From NCBI GenBank assembly GCA_000720845.1, contig JODU01000018.1, positions 62,001-126,000 on the forward strand: a DNA stretch of 64,000 bases, written 5' to 3'. This document shows, piece after piece, positions 54,753 to 63,078 of the stretch. Origin of the DNA: Kitasatospora aureofaciens (GTDB lineage: Bacteria > Actinomycetota > Actinomycetes > Streptomycetales > Streptomycetaceae). Positions within the stretch are counted from its first letter, which is position 1; each line of letters begins with the position of its first letter. Position numbers and translations under genes: made by a program. The notes under the pieces are model-generated. The model saw only the letters and a list, made by a program, of their open reading frames with translations. It had not been told where the DNA came from and made no database searches.

Positions 54753-55393
54753 CCGCCGCCGCCAAGAAGGTCGTCGTCTTCGACTACGGCTTCGGCAACG
54801 TCCGTTCCGCCGAGCGCGCCCTCGCGCGCGCGGGAGCCGACGTCGAGATCACCCGCGACTACGACAAGGCCATGAACGCCGACGGGCTGCTGGTCCCCGG
54901 CGTCGGCGCCTTCGCCGCCTGCATGGACGGCCTCAAGGCCGCCCGCGGCGACTGGATCGTCGACCGGCGGCTGTCGGGCGGACGCCCGGTCATGGGCATC
55001 TGCGTCGGCATGCAGATCCTCTTCTCGCGCGGCATCGAGCACGACGTGGAGGCCGAGGGCCTCGACGAGTGGCCCGGCACGGTCGGACCGCTCCAGGCCG
55101 ACGTCGTGCCCCACATGGGCTGGAACACGGTCGAGGCACCGGCCGACTCCCAGCTCTTCGCCGGCCTGGACGCCGACGCCCGCTTCTACTTCGTGCACTC
55201 CTACGCCGTCCACGAGTGGACCCAGGAGACACACAACCCGCTGATCGCCGAGCCCAGGGTCACCTGGTCCACGCACGGCAAGCCCTTCGTGGCCGCCGTG
55301 GAGAACGGCGCGCTGTGGGCCACCCAGTTCCACCCCGAGAAGTCCGGCGACGCCGGAGCCCAGCTCCTCACCAACTGGATCGAGACCCTCTAG
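54749..55393 (+). CDS. hisH: Imidazole glycerol phosphate synthase, glutaminase subunit
   Basis: About 214 aa, class I amidotransferase that supplies ammonia to HisF. The nucleophile Cys is in MGICVGMQILF, and the His and Glu in TQFHPEKSG. GNVRSAERAL at the N terminus is typical. I place the start at TTG 54749, because GGAGG lies 7 nt upstream and the TTGA overlap matches the operon style; GTG 54743 (two codons longer) has the same site too close. Confidence 0.95.
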   Translation: MTAAAKKVVVFDYGFGNVRSAERALARAGADVEITRDYDKAMNADGLLVPGVGAFAACMDGLKAARGDWIVDRRLSGGRPVMGICVGMQILFSRGIEHDVEAEGLDEWPGTVGPLQADVVPHMGWNTVEAPADSQLFAGLDADARFYFVHSYAVHEWTQETHNPLIAEPRVTWSTHGKPFVAAVENGALWATQFHPEKSGDAGAQLLTNWIETL

Positions 55394-55410
55394 AGATGAG
55401 CCCGGTAGAG

Positions 55411-56136
55411 ATGAGCAAGCTCGAACTCCTCCCCGCCGTCGACGTCCGCGACGGCCAGGCCGTCCGCCTGGTGCACGGCGAGTCCGGCACCGAGACCTCC
55501 TACGGCTCCCCGCTGGAGGCAGCCCTCGCCTGGCAGCGCTCCGGCGCCGAGTGGCTGCACCTGGTCGACCTGGACGCCGCGTTCGGCACCGGGGACAACC
55601 GTGCGCTGATCGCCGAGGTCGCGGGGGCCATGGACATCAAGGTCGAGCTGTCCGGCGGCATCCGCGACGACGACACCCTCGCCGCCGCCCTCGCCACCGG
55701 CTGCACCCGCGTCAACCTCGGCACGGCCGCCCTGGAGACCCCCGAGTGGGTCGCCAAGGTCATCGCCGAGCACGGCGACAGGATCGCGGTGGGCCTGGAC
55801 GTACGGGGCACCACGCTCCGCGGCCGGGGCTGGACCCGCGACGGCGGCGACCTCTACGAGACGCTGGACCGCCTGAACAAGGAGGGCTGCGCCCGGTACG
55901 TGGTCACCGACATCGCCAAGGACGGCACCCTCCAGGGCCCGAACCTGGAGCTCCTGAAGAACGTCTGCGCCGCCACCGACCGTCCGGTCGTGGCGTCGGG
56001 CGGCGTGTCGTCCCTGGACGACCTGCGCGCGATCGCCGGGCTCGTCCCGGACGGTGTCGAGGGGGCCATCGTCGGGAAGGCCCTCTACGCGAAGTCGTTC
56101 ACCCTGGAAGAGGCCCTGGAGGCTGTGTCGACATGA
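55411..56136 (+). CDS. priA: Bifunctional HisA/TrpF isomerase PriA
   Basis: 241 aa, (beta/alpha)8 barrel. In actinobacteria lacking trpF it isomerises both ProFAR (histidine pathway) and phosphoribosylanthranilate (tryptophan pathway). The first catalytic Asp is in LPAVDVRDGQAVRL and the second in VGLDVRGTTLRGRGWTRDGGD. Its sequence matches my memory of S. coelicolor PriA. ATG 55411 is the known start; an in-frame ATG at 55396 lies in a duplicated AGAGATGAGC and would add five residues. Confidence 0.96.
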   Translation: MSKLELLPAVDVRDGQAVRLVHGESGTETSYGSPLEAALAWQRSGAEWLHLVDLDAAFGTGDNRALIAEVAGAMDIKVELSGGIRDDDTLAAALATGCTRVNLGTAALETPEWVAKVIAEHGDRIAVGLDVRGTTLRGRGWTRDGGDLYETLDRLNKEGCARYVVTDIAKDGTLQGPNLELLKNVCAATDRPVVASGGVSSLDDLRAIAGLVPDGVEGAIVGKALYAKSFTLEEALEAVST

Positions 56137-56537
56137 CATCCGAAGCCGTACGGCGCGTGCAGAGCGGAAGTCCATGGGAAGAGTCCTTCGGTTTCGCACG
56201 GGCCGTGGCGGCGGGTGATCGTGTCATCGTGGCGGGCACCACCGCCTTCAAGGGCGACATGCTCTACGGCGAGGGCGACCCGTACGAACAGACGAAGGTG
56301 GCCTTCGGCACCGCCGTCGAGGCCCTCGCCGAGTTCGGGCTCGGCATCGAGTCCGTGATCCGGACCCGGGTGTGCCTGGCACATTCCCGCGACGTCGACG
56401 CGGTGGGCCGCGCGCACAAGGAGCTGTTCGACTCCGTGCGCCCGGTCACGACCCTGCTGGTCGTGCAGGGCTTCATCGACTCGCGGGTGCTGGTGTCGGT
56501 CGAAGTGGAAGCGTATAGAGGAGCCGTGGATTCATGA
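56133..56537 (+). CDS. RidA (YjgF) family protein
   Basis: 134 aa. The family hydrolyses reactive enamine/imine intermediates released by PLP enzymes. The signature is seen in ARAVAAGDRVIVAGTTAF, AVEALAEFGLGIESVIRTRVCLAHSRDVDAVGRAHKELF and VSVEVEAYRG; the Arg in VIRTRV is where the catalytic Arg lies in RidA. ATG 56133 and the stop overlap both neighbours, so it is cotranslated with priA and hisF. Confidence 0.9.
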   Translation: MTSEAVRRVQSGSPWEESFGFARAVAAGDRVIVAGTTAFKGDMLYGEGDPYEQTKVAFGTAVEALAEFGLGIESVIRTRVCLAHSRDVDAVGRAHKELFDSVRPVTTLLVVQGFIDSRVLVSVEVEAYRGAVDS

Positions 56538-57289
56538 CCCTGGCGGTCCGAGTCATCCCCTGCCTGGACGTGGACAACGGCCGGGTCGTCAAGGGCGTCA
56601 ACTTCCAGAACCTGCGCGACGCGGGCGACCCCGTCGAGATGGCCAAGGTGTACGACGCCGAGGGCGCCGACGAGCTGACGTTCCTGGACATCACCGCCTC
56701 GTCGGGCGACCGTGAGACGACCTATGACGTGGTGCGCCGCACCGCCGAGCAGGTGTTCATCCCGCTGACCGTCGGCGGCGGGGTGCGCACCACCGAGGAC
56801 GTGGACAAGCTGCTGCGGGCCGGCGCGGACAAGGTGGGCGTGAACACGGCCGCCATCGCCCGTCCCGATCTGATCCGCGAGATCGCCGAGCGCTTCGGCC
56901 GCCAGGTCCTCGTGCTGTCGGTCGACGCCCGCCGCACCGAGGCCGGCACCTTCGAGGTGACCACCCACGGCGGCCGGCGCGGCACCGGCATCGACGCGGT
57001 CGAGTGGGCGCACCGGGCCGCCGAGCTGGGCGCGGGCGAGATCCTGCTGAACTCGATGGACGCGGACGGCACGAAGGACGGCTACGACCTGGAGATGCTG
57101 GCGGCGGTACGCAAGCACGTGAGCGTCCCGGTCATCGCATCGGGCGGCGCGGGCAGTCTCGCGCACTTCGCCCCGGCGGTCGAGGCGGGCGCGGACGCGG
57201 TGCTGGCGGCGTCGGTCTTCCACTTCGGCGACCTGCGGATCGGCGAGGTGAAGGACACCCTGCGCGCGGCGGGGCACCCCGTCCGGTAG
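56534..57289 (+). CDS. hisF: Imidazole glycerol phosphate synthase, cyclase subunit
   Basis: 251 aa barrel. It uses ammonia from HisH to form imidazole glycerol phosphate and AICAR. The catalytic Asp is in VIPCLDVDNGRVVKGVNF and the second Asp in VLSVDARRTEAG. GADELTFLDITASSGDRET and VPVIASGGAGS are typical. ATG 56534 overlaps the ridA stop. Last gene of the his operon. Confidence 0.97.
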   Translation: MTLAVRVIPCLDVDNGRVVKGVNFQNLRDAGDPVEMAKVYDAEGADELTFLDITASSGDRETTYDVVRRTAEQVFIPLTVGGGVRTTEDVDKLLRAGADKVGVNTAAIARPDLIREIAERFGRQVLVLSVDARRTEAGTFEVTTHGGRRGTGIDAVEWAHRAAELGAGEILLNSMDADGTKDGYDLEMLAAVRKHVSVPVIASGGAGSLAHFAPAVEAGADAVLAASVFHFGDLRIGEVKDTLRAAGHPVR

Positions 57290-57301
57290 AAGAACCGAGA
57301 T

Positions 57302-57347
57302 GCGAAAGGAAAGTTGCGCAACATCTATTGCGCAATTTTCCTTTCGC
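57302..57347. promoter_or_regulatory. 20-bp inverted repeat, probable ArsR-family operator
   Basis: Arms 57302-57321 and 57328-57347 match at 19 of 20 positions, with a 6-nt spacer. Each arm contains a perfect TTGCGCAA palindrome (57314-57321, 57328-57335). The repeat covers the -35 box of the downstream regulator gene. As RNA it would also make a strong hairpin behind hisF, so it may double as terminator. Confidence 0.8.
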
Positions 57348-57357
57348 AATCTAGCCT
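57328..57357 (+). promoter_or_regulatory. Promoter for the ArsR-type regulator
   Basis: TTGCGC (57328-57333), an 18-nt spacer, TAGCCT (57352-57357). The start codon follows after 6 nt, so the mRNA should be leaderless. The -35 lies within the operator. Confidence 0.65.
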
Positions 57358-57363
57358 GGGTGC

Positions 57364-57951
57364 ATGCCGAGCCAGGAGAACCACGCCATCACCGACCTGG
57401 GCACCCTCAAAGCCCTCGCCCACCCGCTGCGCATGCAGCTCTACCGCGGCCTCTGCGTCGCGCGCACCGCGACCGCCTCGCAGCTCGCCGACCAGGTAGA
57501 CGAGGCCGTCTCCCTCGTCAGCTACCACCTGCGCAAGCTGGCCGAGCACGGGCTGGTCGAGCAGGCCGACCCGCAGAGCGCGGACGGCCGGGAGCGCTGG
57601 TGGCAGCCTTCCTCGGCCGGTGTGAGCCTGCGCGACGAGAACTTCCGCGACGCGCCCGAGCGCGCCGCCGCCCACCTCGCGGCCACCCGGCTCTTCCACG
57701 AGCAGCGCGCCGCCATGTACCGCCGCTACCTCGACGAACGCCCCACCTGGGGCCCCGAGTGGAACTCCGCCGCCCCCGACAACGAGTCGCTGCTGCGACT
57801 GACCCCCGCCGACCTGAAGGAACTCGGCGAGGAACTGCTCGCCCTGGCGAGGAAGTACGACGAGCGGGGCCGGGCCGCGGAGGCCGCCGGCGACAGCGAG
57901 GGGCGCGAGAACGTCGCGCTGCACGTCTACGGATTCCCGTTCCGTGTCTGA
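57364..57951 (+). CDS. ArsR-family winged-helix regulator
   Basis: 195 aa. The N-terminal winged helix is TLKALAHPLRMQLYRGLCVARTATASQLADQVDEAVSLVSYHLRKLAEHGLVEQA. No metal-site Cys pair is present, so a metal sensor is unlikely. The C-terminal 90 residues, helical with many Glu and Arg, may be the ligand or dimer domain. ATG 57364 is leaderless-type. The stop overlaps the MFS start by 8 nt, so the regulator most likely controls itself and the exporter through the upstream inverted repeat. Confidence 0.88.
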   Translation: MPSQENHAITDLGTLKALAHPLRMQLYRGLCVARTATASQLADQVDEAVSLVSYHLRKLAEHGLVEQADPQSADGRERWWQPSSAGVSLRDENFRDAPERAAAHLAATRLFHEQRAAMYRRYLDERPTWGPEWNSAAPDNESLLRLTPADLKELGEELLALARKYDERGRAAEAAGDSEGRENVALHVYGFPFRV

Positions 57952-59209
57952 GGCGACCACGTCCGTGACGGACGTACGGACACCCGCCGGCGCCACCGTC
58001 CACGCCCACCGCGACCCCAACGTCCTGCGCTGGGTCGCCGCCTACACCGCGTCCATGGTCGGCGACATGGTGTTCTTCCTCGCGTTGTCCTGGGCCGCCG
58101 TGCAGAACGGCACCCCCGCGCAGGCCGGTGTCGTCACCGCCGTCAGCGCGGTGCCCCGGGCGCTGCTCATGCTCGGCGGGGGAGTGGTCGCCGACCGGCT
58201 CGGGCCCCGCCGGGTCGTCATCGGCAGTGACACCGTGCGGTGCGTCACCGTCCTGGCGGTCGCCGCCGTGCTCTTCGCGACCGACCCCGGACTGTGGCTC
58301 CTCGCCCTGCTCGCCGTCGTCTTCGGCACCGTCGACGCCGTGTTCATGCCCGCCGTGGGGGCCCTGCCGGCGCGGATCACCGCCAAGGACCAGCTGGCCC
58401 GCGTCCAGGGCATGCGCGGTCTCGCCGTGCGCTTCGCCGCCGTCGTGGGCGCACCGCTCGGCGGACTCGGCGTGGCGCTCGGCGGCGCGGCCACGGCCTT
58501 CGCGTTCGCCGGGCTGCTGATCGCCGTGTCCGTGCCGCTTCTGGTCTCCGTACGGATGCGTGAACTGCCGCCCCACGACGCGACCACCCGCCGGGAGGCC
58601 ACCGCCTGGCGGGACCTGGTGGGTGGACTGCGCTACGTCCGCCGGCACCGCGTCCTCGGTCCGCTCATGGTGACCATCGCCCTCGGCGACCTCGGCTTCG
58701 TCGGCCCCCTCAACGTGGGCCTCACCCTGCTCGCGGACGAGCGGGGCTGGGGCGCCTCGGGGATGGGTTGGGTGCTCGCGGGGTTCGGGGCGGGCGCCGG
58801 GGCCGCCGCCCTGCTGCTGACCGTACGGGGACGCCTGCCGCGTGCCGGGTGCGTCGCCGCCGGCGCCATCATCCCCGGCTCGGCCGCGATCGCCGCCCTG
58901 GCCCACGCGCCCGGCCTCCCCGCGGCCGTCGGCACGGCGCTGCTCGTCGGGCTGCTCACGGGGCTCAGCGGCGCCATGTGCGGGGCCCTGCTGCAGACCC
59001 AGTCCGACCCCGCGTACCTGGGCCGCGTCACCGCCGTCGGCGGCATCGTCAGCCTGGGGATCGCGCCGCTGAGCATGCCCCTGTCGGCCGCCGCCATCGG
59101 CGTCTGGGGCACCGGCCCGGTCTTCGCCGTCAGTGCCGTGGTCTGCGGCCTCGGCGGGGTCGTCGCCCTGTGCGCACCGGGTGTACGGCGGGCCGAGCTG
59201 CCGAGGTGA
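57944..59209 (+). CDS. MFS transporter
   Basis: 421 aa, about twelve helices. The MFS motif between helices 2 and 3 is GGGVVADRLGPRRVVIGSD. The helix that follows in the C-terminal half, GGIVSLGIAPLSMPLSAAAIG, is typical of the MFS_3 group. Probably a drug or metabolite exporter induced by the ligand of the neighbouring regulator. GTG 57944 overlaps the regulator gene by 8 nt; GTG 57965 is an alternative. Confidence 0.88.
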   Translation: MSEATTSVTDVRTPAGATVHAHRDPNVLRWVAAYTASMVGDMVFFLALSWAAVQNGTPAQAGVVTAVSAVPRALLMLGGGVVADRLGPRRVVIGSDTVRCVTVLAVAAVLFATDPGLWLLALLAVVFGTVDAVFMPAVGALPARITAKDQLARVQGMRGLAVRFAAVVGAPLGGLGVALGGAATAFAFAGLLIAVSVPLLVSVRMRELPPHDATTRREATAWRDLVGGLRYVRRHRVLGPLMVTIALGDLGFVGPLNVGLTLLADERGWGASGMGWVLAGFGAGAGAAALLLTVRGRLPRAGCVAAGAIIPGSAAIAALAHAPGLPAAVGTALLVGLLTGLSGAMCGALLQTQSDPAYLGRVTAVGGIVSLGIAPLSMPLSAAAIGVWGTGPVFAVSAVVCGLGGVVALCAPGVRRAELPR

Positions 59210-59232
59210 GGGCCGGCCCGGAGACCGGGTGG

Positions 59233-59868
59233 TCAGATCCCGAGCTGCCTGGTCTCGCGCAGCTTGGCGATCGCGTCCTGCTCGCCCTCCAGCTCCACCT
59301 TGGCGGCGCCCTGCCGGCCGTAGGCGAACAGCAGCAGTTCGGACGGCTCGCCCGTCGCCGTCACCACCGGCGTACCCCGGTGGGCGACCGTCGTCTGACC
59401 GTTGGGACGGCGCAGCACCAGACCGGTCGGGATGCCGCGGCCCATCAGACGGGCCGCACGCTCCAGGCGGGACCACAGGGCGTCCTGGAAGACCGGGTCC
59501 AGCTCGCGTGGCGACCAGTCGGGCCGGGCGCGGCGGACGTCCTCGGTGTGGACGTAGAACTCCACCGTGTTCGCCGCCTCGTCGACCTGCTTGAGCTGGA
59601 ACGGTGAGAAGCGCGGCGGACCCGTGCGGATCAGCTGGAGCAGCTCCTCGTACGGCTTCGCGCCGTACTCCTCCATCACCCGGTCGAGGCGGGACGCCAG
59701 CGGCTTGATCAGGGTGCCCCCGGCGGCGTCCGGACGCCGCTCGCGCACCACCACGTGCGCGGCCAGGTCACGGGTCCGCCAGCCCTCGCACAGGGTCGGG
59801 GCGTCCGGGCCCGCCGTCTCCAACAGGTCCGCGAGCAGAAGTCGTTCACGCTTGGCGAAAGTCGACAT
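59233..59868 (-). CDS. TIGR03085-type DinB-like protein
   Basis: 211 aa. FAKRERLLLADLLETAGPDAPTLCEGWRTRDLAAHVVVRERRPDAAGG is the typical opening of this actinobacterial family, related to the mycothiol-dependent maleylpyruvate isomerase fold. The His in DLAAHVV is where the metal site is found. Function unknown; a mycothiol-linked reaction is plausible. ATG 59868 is 6 nt from TAGGCT (59880-59875), so leaderless. It is divergent from hisI. Confidence 0.82.
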   Translation of the reverse strand: MSTFAKRERLLLADLLETAGPDAPTLCEGWRTRDLAAHVVVRERRPDAAGGTLIKPLASRLDRVMEEYGAKPYEELLQLIRTGPPRFSPFQLKQVDEAANTVEFYVHTEDVRRARPDWSPRELDPVFQDALWSRLERAARLMGRGIPTGLVLRRPNGQTTVAHRGTPVVTATGEPSELLLFAYGRQGAAKVELEGEQDAIAKLRETRQLGI

Positions 59869-59949
59869 GGCCTCAGCCTACGGCGGTCGGCCGGGTCCGC
59901 CCAATGGACGTCCCGCGGGTGTGTCCGTCCCGCGCGGCACAATGGGCGC

Positions 59950-60366
59950 ATGACCAGCAGCTCACCCGCCAGCAGTTCCCCGAGACGGCCCAGTCCGCTC
60001 GCCCCGGAGATCGCCGACCGCCTCAGGCGCAGCGCCGACGGCCTGCTGCCCGCCATCGCCCAGCAGTACGACACCGGAGAGGTGCTGATGCTCGGCTGGA
60101 TGGACGACGAGGCACTGCACCGCACGCTGACGACCGGGCGCTGCACCTACTGGTCGCGCAGCCGCCGGGAGTACTGGGTCAAGGGAGACACTTCCGGCCA
60201 CTTCCAGTGGGTGAAGTCGGTCGCCCTGGACTGCGACGCCGACACCGTGCTCGTCAAGGTCGACCAGGTGGGCGCCGCCTGCCACACCGGCACGCGCACC
60301 TGCTTCGACGCCGATGTGCTCCTCGACGACGGCGCGGGGGCCGACAGGCCCGGCGCGGATCAGTAG
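59950..60366 (+). CDS. hisI: Phosphoribosyl-AMP cyclohydrolase
   Basis: 138 aa, cyclohydrolase only; there is no HisE domain. It opens the purine ring of PR-AMP. The zinc and substrate motifs are DTGEVLMLGWMDDEAL, TYWSRSRREYWVKGDTSGHFQ and ACHTGTRTCF. ATG 59950 lies 6 nt after CACAAT (59938-59943): leaderless. Separated from the main his operon by the regulator/exporter pair and TIGR03085 gene, and next to trpE. Confidence 0.95.
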   Translation: MTSSSPASSSPRRPSPLAPEIADRLRRSADGLLPAIAQQYDTGEVLMLGWMDDEALHRTLTTGRCTYWSRSRREYWVKGDTSGHFQWVKSVALDCDADTVLVKVDQVGAACHTGTRTCFDADVLLDDGAGADRPGADQ

Positions 60367-60377
60367 GGTCTGCCGCC

Positions 60378-61877
60378 ATGGATGACATGGACCTCGAGAC
60401 CTTCCGCAAGCTGGCCGCCGACCGCCGGGTGATCCCGGTGAGCCGCAAGCTCCTGGCCGACGGCGACACCCCGGTCGCGCTGTACCGCAAGCTCGCCGCC
60501 GAGCGCCCCGGCACCTTCCTGCTGGAGTCCGCGGAGAACGGACGTTCCTGGTCCCGTTACTCCTTCGTCGGCGTCCGCAGTGCCGCCACCCTCACCGAGA
60601 AGGACGGTCAGGCGCACTGGCGGGGCACCCCGCCCGTCGGCGTCCCCACCGACGGCGACCCGCTCGCCGCCCTGCGCGCCACCGTCCAGGCCCTGCACAC
60701 CCCGCGCGACCTCGCCGAGGGCCTGGGCCTGCCGCCCTTCACCGGCGGGATGGTCGGCTACCTCGGCTACGACATCGTGCGCCGTCTGGAGAAGGTCGGC
60801 CCCGGGGAGCGCGACGACCTGAAGCTCCCCGAGCTGACCATGCTGCTCACCAGCGACCTCGCCGTCATGGACCACTGGGAGGGCTCGGTCCTGCTGATCG
60901 CCAACGCGATCAACCACAACGACCTGGAGACCGGCGTCGACGAGGCCTACGCCGACGCGATCGCCCGCCTGGACGTCATGGAGGCCGACCTCACGCGCGC
61001 CGTCGCCCAGCCCCCGGCCGCGCTGCCGCCCTCCGAGCTGCCCGAGTACACCGCGCTGTGGGGCGGCCCCGACTTCCAGGACGCCGTCGAGGACATCAAG
61101 GAGCGCATCCGCGCGGGCGAGGCCTTCCAGGTCGTCCCCTCGCAGCGGTTCGAGACGCCCTGCACGGCGAGCGCCCTGGACGTGTACCGGGTGCTGCGGG
61201 CCACCAACCCGTCCCCGTACATGTACCTGCTCCGCCTGGACGGCTTCGACGTCGTCGGCTCGTCCCCGGAGGCACTGGTCAAGGTCGAGGACGGGCGCGC
61301 CATGGTGCACCCCATCGCCGGCACCCGCCCGCGCGGCGCCACCCCGCAGGAGGACCAGGCCCTCGCCGAGGAACTGCTCGCCGACCCCAAGGAGCGCGCC
61401 GAGCACCTGATGCTCGTCGACCTCGGCCGAAACGACCTGGGACGCGTCTGCGAGCCCGGCTCCGTCGAGGTCGTCGACTTCATGTCCGTCGAGCGGTACT
61501 CGCACGTCATGCACATCGTCTCGACGGTCACCGGCCGGGTCGCCCCGGACCGCACCGCCTTCGACGTCCTCACCGCCTGCTTCCCGGCCGGCACCCTCTC
61601 CGGCGCGCCCAAGCCGCGCGCCCTGCAGATCATCGACGAACTCGAACCCTCCCGGCGCGGCCTGTACGGCGGCTGCGTCGGCTACCTCGACTTCGCGGGC
61701 GACTCCGACACCGCCATCGCCATCCGTACGGCGCTGCTGCGCGACGGCACCGCCTACGTCCAGGCGGGCGCCGGAGTCGTCGCCGACTCCGACCCGGTCG
61801 CCGAGGACACCGAGTGCCGCAACAAGGCGGCGGCCGTGCTGCGGGCCGTGCACACGGCCAACCGGCTGGCGCAATAG
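60378..61877 (+). CDS. trpE: Anthranilate synthase component I
   Basis: 499 aa. It makes anthranilate from chorismate with ammonia from TrpG. The chorismate-binding signature includes SSPEALVKVEDGRAMVHPIAGTRPRG, LGRNDLGRVCEPG and GGCVGYLDFAGD. ATG 60378 is 8 nt after TAGGGT (60364-60369), and the -10 overlaps the hisI stop, leaving no room for a trp leader peptide. Attenuation upstream of trpE is therefore unlikely here. A strong hairpin follows at 61922-61955. Confidence 0.95.
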   Translation: MDDMDLETFRKLAADRRVIPVSRKLLADGDTPVALYRKLAAERPGTFLLESAENGRSWSRYSFVGVRSAATLTEKDGQAHWRGTPPVGVPTDGDPLAALRATVQALHTPRDLAEGLGLPPFTGGMVGYLGYDIVRRLEKVGPGERDDLKLPELTMLLTSDLAVMDHWEGSVLLIANAINHNDLETGVDEAYADAIARLDVMEADLTRAVAQPPAALPPSELPEYTALWGGPDFQDAVEDIKERIRAGEAFQVVPSQRFETPCTASALDVYRVLRATNPSPYMYLLRLDGFDVVGSSPEALVKVEDGRAMVHPIAGTRPRGATPQEDQALAEELLADPKERAEHLMLVDLGRNDLGRVCEPGSVEVVDFMSVERYSHVMHIVSTVTGRVAPDRTAFDVLTACFPAGTLSGAPKPRALQIIDELEPSRRGLYGGCVGYLDFAGDSDTAIAIRTALLRDGTAYVQAGAGVVADSDPVAEDTECRNKAAAVLRAVHTANRLAQ

Positions 61878-61921
61878 GGGCGGCCGGCCGGACCGGTGGG
61901 GCGATTCTCACGCCTCCCAAT

Positions 61922-61955
61922 CCGAACCCCGGGTGACGGTTCGCCCGGGGTTCGG
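61922..61955 (+). terminator. Hairpin after trpE
   Basis: Perfect 12-bp arms (61922-61933, 61944-61955) and a 10-nt loop. Its right arm abuts the -10 box of the next gene, GATAGT (61958-61963). Confidence 0.75.
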
Positions 61956-61970
61956 GTGATAGTGGAGTAC

Positions 61971-62603
61971 GTGACAGCCGTTCCTCACCCCCGCACCCCA
62001 GCCGCAGGACCCGCCCGGGCCGGCCGCCGGAGCCTCGCCGTCGCCCTGATGTGCGGCGCGCTCGGCGCCGCCGTCGCCCTGCTCGCCACCCGGCAGGAGT
62101 GGGCGGAGGGCACCGCGACGGTGGCCGGCGGCGCCTTCTCGCTGACCGCCAAGGGCAGCGACGTCACGGGTGTACCCGCGGCGCTCGCCATAGTCGGCCT
62201 CGCCGCGCTCGTCGCCGTCTTCGCCGTTCGCCGCGCCGGCCGCTTCGCCGTCGCCGCGGTGCTCGCGCTGAGCGGTGCGGGCACCGTCGCCGCCGCCCTG
62301 GTGGGCGCCACCGACAGCTCGGCGCTGGACGACCAGGCCGCGAAGGCGGCCGGCGACACCTCCGCCACGGTCGACGCGCTCACCCACACCGCGTGGCCGT
62401 ACGTCGCCGCCGTCGGCGGCGCGCTGCTCCTGCTCGCCGGGCTGCTAGCGCTGCGCTACGGCCGCCAGTGGCCCGCGATGTCCGGACGCTACGAGCGCGA
62501 CGGCACCCCGCGCCCGCGCCGCAGGCCGCAGACCGTGGACCCGAACCGCCCCGAGGACCTGTGGAAGGCCATCGACCGAGGCGAGGACCCCACCGGCGCC
62601 TGA
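61971..62603 (+). CDS. Trp-region associated membrane protein (TIGR02234)
   Basis: 210 aa with three or four helices, including SLAVALMCGALGAAVALLATRQEW and DVTGVPAALAIVGLAALVAVFAVRR; the DVTGVPAALA stretch is typical of the family found beside trp genes in actinobacteria. A hydrophilic, Arg-rich tail follows. Function unknown, possibly in Trp metabolism by location. GTG 61971 is 7 nt from GATAGT: leaderless. The upstream frame to 61896 lies in the trpE terminator. Confidence 0.85.
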   Translation: MTAVPHPRTPAAGPARAGRRSLAVALMCGALGAAVALLATRQEWAEGTATVAGGAFSLTAKGSDVTGVPAALAIVGLAALVAVFAVRRAGRFAVAAVLALSGAGTVAAALVGATDSSALDDQAAKAAGDTSATVDALTHTAWPYVAAVGGALLLLAGLLALRYGRQWPAMSGRYERDGTPRPRRRPQTVDPNRPEDLWKAIDRGEDPTGA

Positions 62604-62723
62604 CCCGCGTCAGGACCCGCGTTCACCCGCCGGAGCACCCCCGCTCACGGCGCGTGCCCCCGTGCGGGACAATGGGTGCGAGCGTCCTGCTCAGACATGG
62701 CACACAGCAACGAGGAGCAAGCA

Positions 62724-62975
62724 ATGGCGGGCAGCAGCCACGGTCACACCCCGGCCGCCTGGACCGGTGTCATCATCTCCTTCATCGGTTTCTGCATCGC
62801 GGGCATGTTCATGGTGGCCGCCCAGCCGTGGGGCTTCTGGGCCGGCATGGCGGTCGTGCTCCTCGGTGGTGTCGTCGGCTACATCATGCGCATGATGGGC
62901 CTCGGCCAGCCGAAGCAGAACCACCCCGTGCACCAGGTCGCGGGCGAGCGCGCCGAGGCCGGCGCCAAGGGCTGA
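62724..62975 (+). CDS. Small two-helix membrane protein (HGG/DUF6704-type)
   Basis: 83 aa. It begins MAGSSHGHTPAAWTGVIISF; helix 1 is GVIISFIGFCIAGMFMVAAQPWG and helix 2 WAGMAVVLLGGVVGYIMRMMGLG. I recognise the HGHTPAAWTGV opening from other actinobacteria, where it sits in the trp region; function is unknown. ATG 62724 has GAGGA 7 nt upstream; ATG 62697 is also in frame but lacks a ribosome site. A -10-like GACAAT lies at 62668-62673. Confidence 0.82.
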   Translation: MAGSSHGHTPAAWTGVIISFIGFCIAGMFMVAAQPWGFWAGMAVVLLGGVVGYIMRMMGLGQPKQNHPVHQVAGERAEAGAKG

Positions 62976-63078
62976 CCGGGCGCGGCGGGACACGGACCTC
63001 CTGAGGGGCGGACCGGCACACGGGTGCCTGGGCCGCCCCTCGCGTGCGGGCGGGGGCCGCCAGGGGCAGAATGCGGGC

